This document shows, piece after piece, positions 61,405 through 64,000 of a stretch of DNA of 64,000 bases. A program made the translations under genes and the position numbers. Source of the DNA: Virgisporangium aliadipatigenens (GTDB lineage: Bacteria; Actinomycetota; Actinomycetes; Mycobacteriales; Micromonosporaceae). The notes under the pieces were generated by a model. It saw only the letters and a program-made list of their open reading frames with translations, had not been told where the DNA came from and made no database searches. Each line of letters begins with the position of its first letter. Positions within the stretch are counted from its first letter, which is position 1. Location of the stretch: assembly GCF_016863615.1 (NCBI RefSeq), contig NZ_BOPF01000002.1, positions 496,001 through 560,000 of the forward strand. The letters run 5' to 3'.

Positions 61405-62625
61405 TCAAGGCCGCAGACTCGCGCTTGCCAGGGCGCGGTTGTTCAACCTGGGACGGAAGATCAACGTCACCAGGATGAGGAAGACACCACCGGCGACATA
61501 CGGGACCTGGACGGTGAACACGCCGGCGAGAACGCCGCCGAGCGCCGCACCGACCGGCCCCCCGGCCATCACCACCAGCCTGCTCGACGAGAGCACCCGC
61601 CCCATGAGTTCCGACGGCACGATCTGCTGGCGCAATGTGCTCACCACGACCTTCTCCGCGGTCATCAGCGCGCCGGTCACCGCCATCATCGCGGCCGCGA
61701 CCCACGAATCGGCGACCAGTCCCAGCACCAGAACGGCCGCGCCCACGCCGGCTTTGGCGGCGAGCAGCACGGTGCCGGAGCCGAATCGCCTGCTGGCGGC
61801 CGCGGCCGCCAATCCGCCGACCAGTGCGCCGGTCGCGGTGGCCGTCAGCAACAGGCCGAAGCCGACATCAGGAAGTTCCAGGACCTCCTTGGCCAGCAGC
61901 GCGAGCATCGCGAACTGAGCGGAGGCGACGACGTTGCCGAGGCAGGAGACCGTGGCCAGCGCCCGCAGGGTCCGGTTGCCGAACAGCCACCGAATGCCCT
62001 CGACGATGTCGTTCCGCACGCTCTTTCGCGCAGCCGTGGGCGTCTTGTTCGTCGTGGCGTCCGTGCGGATCGAGAGGATCAACAGGCCGCTGGCGGCGAA
62101 CGAGAGTGCGTTGCCGGCGAACGGCAGGAAGTTCCACACACCGAACAGAGCGGAGCCGAGCGGAGGCCCCACGAAGTCCTCGCCACTGCTGTCCGCCGCG
62201 GCGATCCGCCCGTTCGCCGTTGCCAGGTGCCGCGGATCCCGCGACACGAAGTCAGGAACGGCCGACTGGGCGGCGAGGTCGAAGAAGACCTGGCCGACGC
62301 CCAGCAGGAACGCCGCGAGCACCAACCACACCAGGTTCACCCGCGCGGTCAGGAGCAGCACCACGAGCGCGACCATGACGGCGAACCGGCCCAGGTCGGC
62401 CCACACCATCACGCGCCGGCGGTCCAGCCGGTCCACCACGACACCGGCATGCAGCGACACCAACACCCACGGAATCTCGGCGGCGGCGACGACAAGGCTC
62501 AACGCCATCGGGCTGCGGGTGCTCTGCAGGGTCAGCAGGGGCAACGCCGCGGCGTGCATGCCGGTGCCGACGGCCGACACGAGCGTGGCGCCGAAGAGCC
62601 TGTGGAAGCGACTTCCCAACCTCAC
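61405..62625 (-). CDS. MFS transporter
   Basis: Encodes 406 residues from GTG 62625. Twelve hydrophobic spans and the loop 2-3 motif G-V-V-V-D-R-L-D-R-R-R-V identify a major facilitator of the enterobactin-exporter/MFS_3 type. It diverges from an XRE-cupin regulator, with a long dyad between the starts, so it is probably the regulator's target and an exporter. It is convergent with the radical SAM gene (12 bp between stops). Confidence 0.88.
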   Translation of the reverse strand: MRLGSRFHRLFGATLVSAVGTGMHAAALPLLTLQSTRSPMALSLVVAAAEIPWVLVSLHAGVVVDRLDRRRVMVWADLGRFAVMVALVVLLLTARVNLVWLVLAAFLLGVGQVFFDLAAQSAVPDFVSRDPRHLATANGRIAAADSSGEDFVGPPLGSALFGVWNFLPFAGNALSFAASGLLILSIRTDATTNKTPTAARKSVRNDIVEGIRWLFGNRTLRALATVSCLGNVVASAQFAMLALLAKEVLELPDVGFGLLLTATATGALVGGLAAAAASRRFGSGTVLLAAKAGVGAAVLVLGLVADSWVAAAMMAVTGALMTAEKVVVSTLRQQIVPSELMGRVLSSSRLVVMAGGPVGAALGGVLAGVFTVQVPYVAGGVFLILVTLIFRPRLNNRALASASLRP

Positions 62626-62648
62626 CTCGCGTCCTCATCCATGGCCTG

Positions 62649-62679
62649 CCAGCATACTGGAACGATTCCGCTATGCTGG
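62649..62679. promoter_or_regulatory. Long dyad operator of the XRE-cupin regulator
   Basis: CCAGCATA (62649-62656) and TATGCTGG (62672-62679) are perfect outer arms, and the spacer holds a second perfect dyad GGAA-CGA-TTCC. Together they make a 31-bp two-fold element between the MFS and regulator genes. It covers the ATG at 62673, so either repression blocks initiation there or the regulator starts at GTG 62685. Confidence 0.75.
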
Positions 62680-63278
62680 CCCGCGTGGATCCCCTCGTGG
62701 TGCGGCTCGGCGAGCAGGTGCGCCGCCTGCGGCAGGCCCGGGGCCTCAACCTGGAGGGCCTGGCCGCCGCCAGTGGCGTCAGCCGCAGCATGATCTCCGA
62801 TGTCGAACGCGGGCTGCGTTCGCCGACCGTGCTCGTCCTCGCCCGGATCGCGACGGCGCTCGGCACCACCGTGTCGCGGCTGCTCGGCGAGGACCGGCCG
62901 GCGCCCGTGATCCACCTGCCCCGGGCCGAACAGCACGCCATCGACCACCCCGACGGATGGCAGCGGCGGATCATGTCGCCGGTGCTGCCCGGTGTCGAGT
63001 TCGAGCTGATCCGCACGGTCGTCGGCGGCGGGGTCGTCATCGGCTCCTTCGACGCCCACGCGGCCGGCTCGCGGGAGTACGTCGCCGTGGAGTCCGGCGC
63101 GCTCGCCGTGACGCTCGACGGCGTGGGCCATCACCTGGAGGCCGGCGACGCGCTGTACTACGCGGCCGACCGCGTGCACGCGTTCGCCAATCCGGGCGAT
63201 GTCGAGTGTGTCTACTACACGGCCATGTGCGTCGTCGGCGACGCATCGAGGAGTGTGCATGAGCATCACGCCCCTTGA
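62673..63278 (+). CDS. XRE-cupin transcriptional regulator
   Basis: Encodes 201 residues from ATG 62673, or 197 from GTG 62685; the latter avoids overlap with the operator. The N-terminal HTH (A-A-A-S-G-V-S-R-S-M-I-S-D-V-E-R-G) is joined to a C-terminal cupin (Y-V-A-V-E-S-G-A-L; L-E-A-G-D-A-L-Y-Y; H-A-F-A-N). This two-domain type senses small metabolites. It overlaps ridA by 20 bp and diverges from an MFS gene, so all three are probably one regulon. Confidence 0.9.
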   Translation: MLARVDPLVVRLGEQVRRLRQARGLNLEGLAAASGVSRSMISDVERGLRSPTVLVLARIATALGTTVSRLLGEDRPAPVIHLPRAEQHAIDHPDGWQRRIMSPVLPGVEFELIRTVVGGGVVIGSFDAHAAGSREYVAVESGALAVTLDGVGHHLEAGDALYYAADRVHAFANPGDVECVYYTAMCVVGDASRSVHEHHAP

Positions 63279-63648
63279 CCCGCCCGCCCTGCCGGCGCCG
63301 ACCGGCAACTACACGCACGGCATGCAGGTCGACGGCGCCCGGCGGATCGTCTTCGTCAGCGGCCAGGTGCCGTGGGGCGACAGCGACGGCAAGGTTCCCG
63401 GGGACTTCGACACACAGTGCCGGATGGTCTGGGACAACATCGCCGCCGTGCTCGCCGCGGCAGACATGGGCCTGCGCGACCTGGCGAAGGTGACCACGTT
63501 CCTGTCGGACCGGCGGTACCGGGAGGCCAACAGCCGCATCCGCGCGGAGGTGCTGGGGGAGCACCGGCCGGCGTTGACGATCATCATCACCGACATCTAC
63601 GCGCCGGAGTGGCTCCTGGAGATCGAGGCCGTCGCGGTGCGCACCTGA
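63259..63648 (+). CDS. RidA-family (imine/enamine deaminase) protein
   Basis: Encodes 129 residues from ATG 63259, with GAGGAG upstream, overlapping the regulator's 3' end. It shows the RidA fold: F-V-S-G-Q-V-P-W-G, Q-C-R-M-V-W-D-N-I, V-T-T-F-L-S-D and a C-terminal E-I-E-A-V-A. The catalytic Arg typical of true RidA (near position 105) is not obvious at the expected place, so this may belong to a Rid subfamily with another substrate. It is probably co-expressed with the XRE-cupin regulator. Confidence 0.87.
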   Translation: MSITPLDPPALPAPTGNYTHGMQVDGARRIVFVSGQVPWGDSDGKVPGDFDTQCRMVWDNIAAVLAAADMGLRDLAKVTTFLSDRRYREANSRIRAEVLGEHRPALTIIITDIYAPEWLLEIEAVAVRT

Positions 63649-63661
63649 CCGGTGCCGCGGC

Positions 63662-64000
63662 TCAGTCGGGGCGTTCCTCGCCGCGGCGGCGCAGCATGCC
63701 GAACCCCGGAATCCCGGAGATCGCCTGCTGGACCTCGCGCGTGACACCGAGCAGTTCGTGCACGTCCGGCCCGATCTGGGTCAGCAGCGTGCGCGCCTGC
63801 GCCGACGTCTCGGCGACCTGGCCGATCAGCTGTTCCGCCGCCGCGGAGGTCTGCGCCGCGTCCTGGGCGACGGCCGCCGCCGAACCGGTCACAGTGCGCA
63901 CGTCCTCGACGGTCTTCTCGGCCGCGTCGACCACCGCCGCGATGCGCACGAGCAGCACTTCGCCCTCGTCGATGAGCCTGAGCACGCGCCCGGGGACCGA
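63662..64000 (-). CDS. Partial coiled-coil protein (5' end outside window)
   Basis: The minus-strand frame ends at 63662 and is still open at the window edge, so the start lies beyond 64000. The visible 113 residues are Ala/Glu/Gln-rich heptads (A-A-A-V-A-Q-D-A-A-Q-T-S-A-A-A-E-Q-L) followed by V-Q-Q-A-I-S-G-I-P-G-F-G and a basic end. It looks like the C-terminal coiled coil of an uncharacterised actinobacterial membrane-associated or DUF948-like protein. No function can be assigned. Confidence 0.6.
   Translation of the reverse strand, partial: SVPGRVLRLIDEGEVLLVRIAAVVDAAEKTVEDVRTVTGSAAAVAQDAAQTSAAAEQLIGQVAETSAQARTLLTQIGPDVHELLGVTREVQQAISGIPGFGMLRRRGEERPD

Overview
The window is very GC-rich, uses GTG starts often, packs genes with ATGA/GTGA overlaps, and carries families typical of filamentous actinomycetes: MmyB-type XRE regulators, an F420-type nitroreductase, an S8 peptidase with C-terminal W-S-G repeats, EAL-DICT and GGDEF-STAND proteins, and DUF4259. 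A soil actinobacterium, perhaps Micromonosporaceae, is the best inference. No rRNA, tRNA, CRISPR array, IS element or phage gene was recognised.

Layout. 1-5130: the 3' part of a giant annexin-repeat, polymorphic-toxin-like protein cut by the window edge. 5134-9451: a CHAT-type protease with an N-terminal zinc ribbon, translationally coupled to a single-span membrane protein, with a small helical-repeat gene diverging from it. 9448-11864: an operon of an FAD monooxygenase and two different TenA-type proteins, divergent from an XRE regulator. 12870-14682: a DHFR-like pseudogene, then a MarR repressor and an alpha/beta hydrolase sharing a paired perfect operator. 14724-23152: a six-gene aromatic-ring catabolic operon (FAD hydroxylase, extradiol dioxygenase, FAH-type enzyme, SDR, C-C hydrolase-like protein, cyclase-like amidohydrolase) with a divergent LysR regulator and an MFS transporter.

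23180-31788: a GNAT gene, a secreted subtilase with 13 pentapeptide repeats, and a cyclic-di-GMP block: a GGDEF-STAND ATPase-TPR fusion facing a degenerate EAL-DICT protein, plus a membrane diguanylate cyclase. 31856-35674: a C4-dicarboxylate symporter with its divergent CitA/DcuS-type two-component system. 35716-37750: a TetR repressor with two operators, an SDR and an F420-type enzyme.

37751-48950 is a patchwork of small single genes (HEAT, AraC, cupin, SUKH, EF-Tu domain II-like, DUF4259, ABM, kinase, GNAT, SseB-like) interleaved with four broken genes, which suggests local genome decay. 48962-52671: an XRE-headed redox operon (SDR, aldo/keto reductase, PQQ-type sugar dehydrogenase lipoprotein, broken SDR). 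52995-56207: AraC, cytochrome P450 and a secreted beta-propeller protein behind a MerR-like promoter. 56191-59805: a truncated PD-(D/E)XK nuclease, TerC, a stand-alone LigD-type phosphoesterase and a TerD-VWA protein. 59995-64000: a B12-binding radical SAM enzyme, an MFS transporter, an XRE-cupin regulator with a long dyad operator, RidA, and a partial coiled-coil gene.

The most promising unusual systems are the CHAT/membrane-protein pair beside the annexin toxin-like gene, and the GGDEF-STAND-TPR / EAL-DICT convergent pair.
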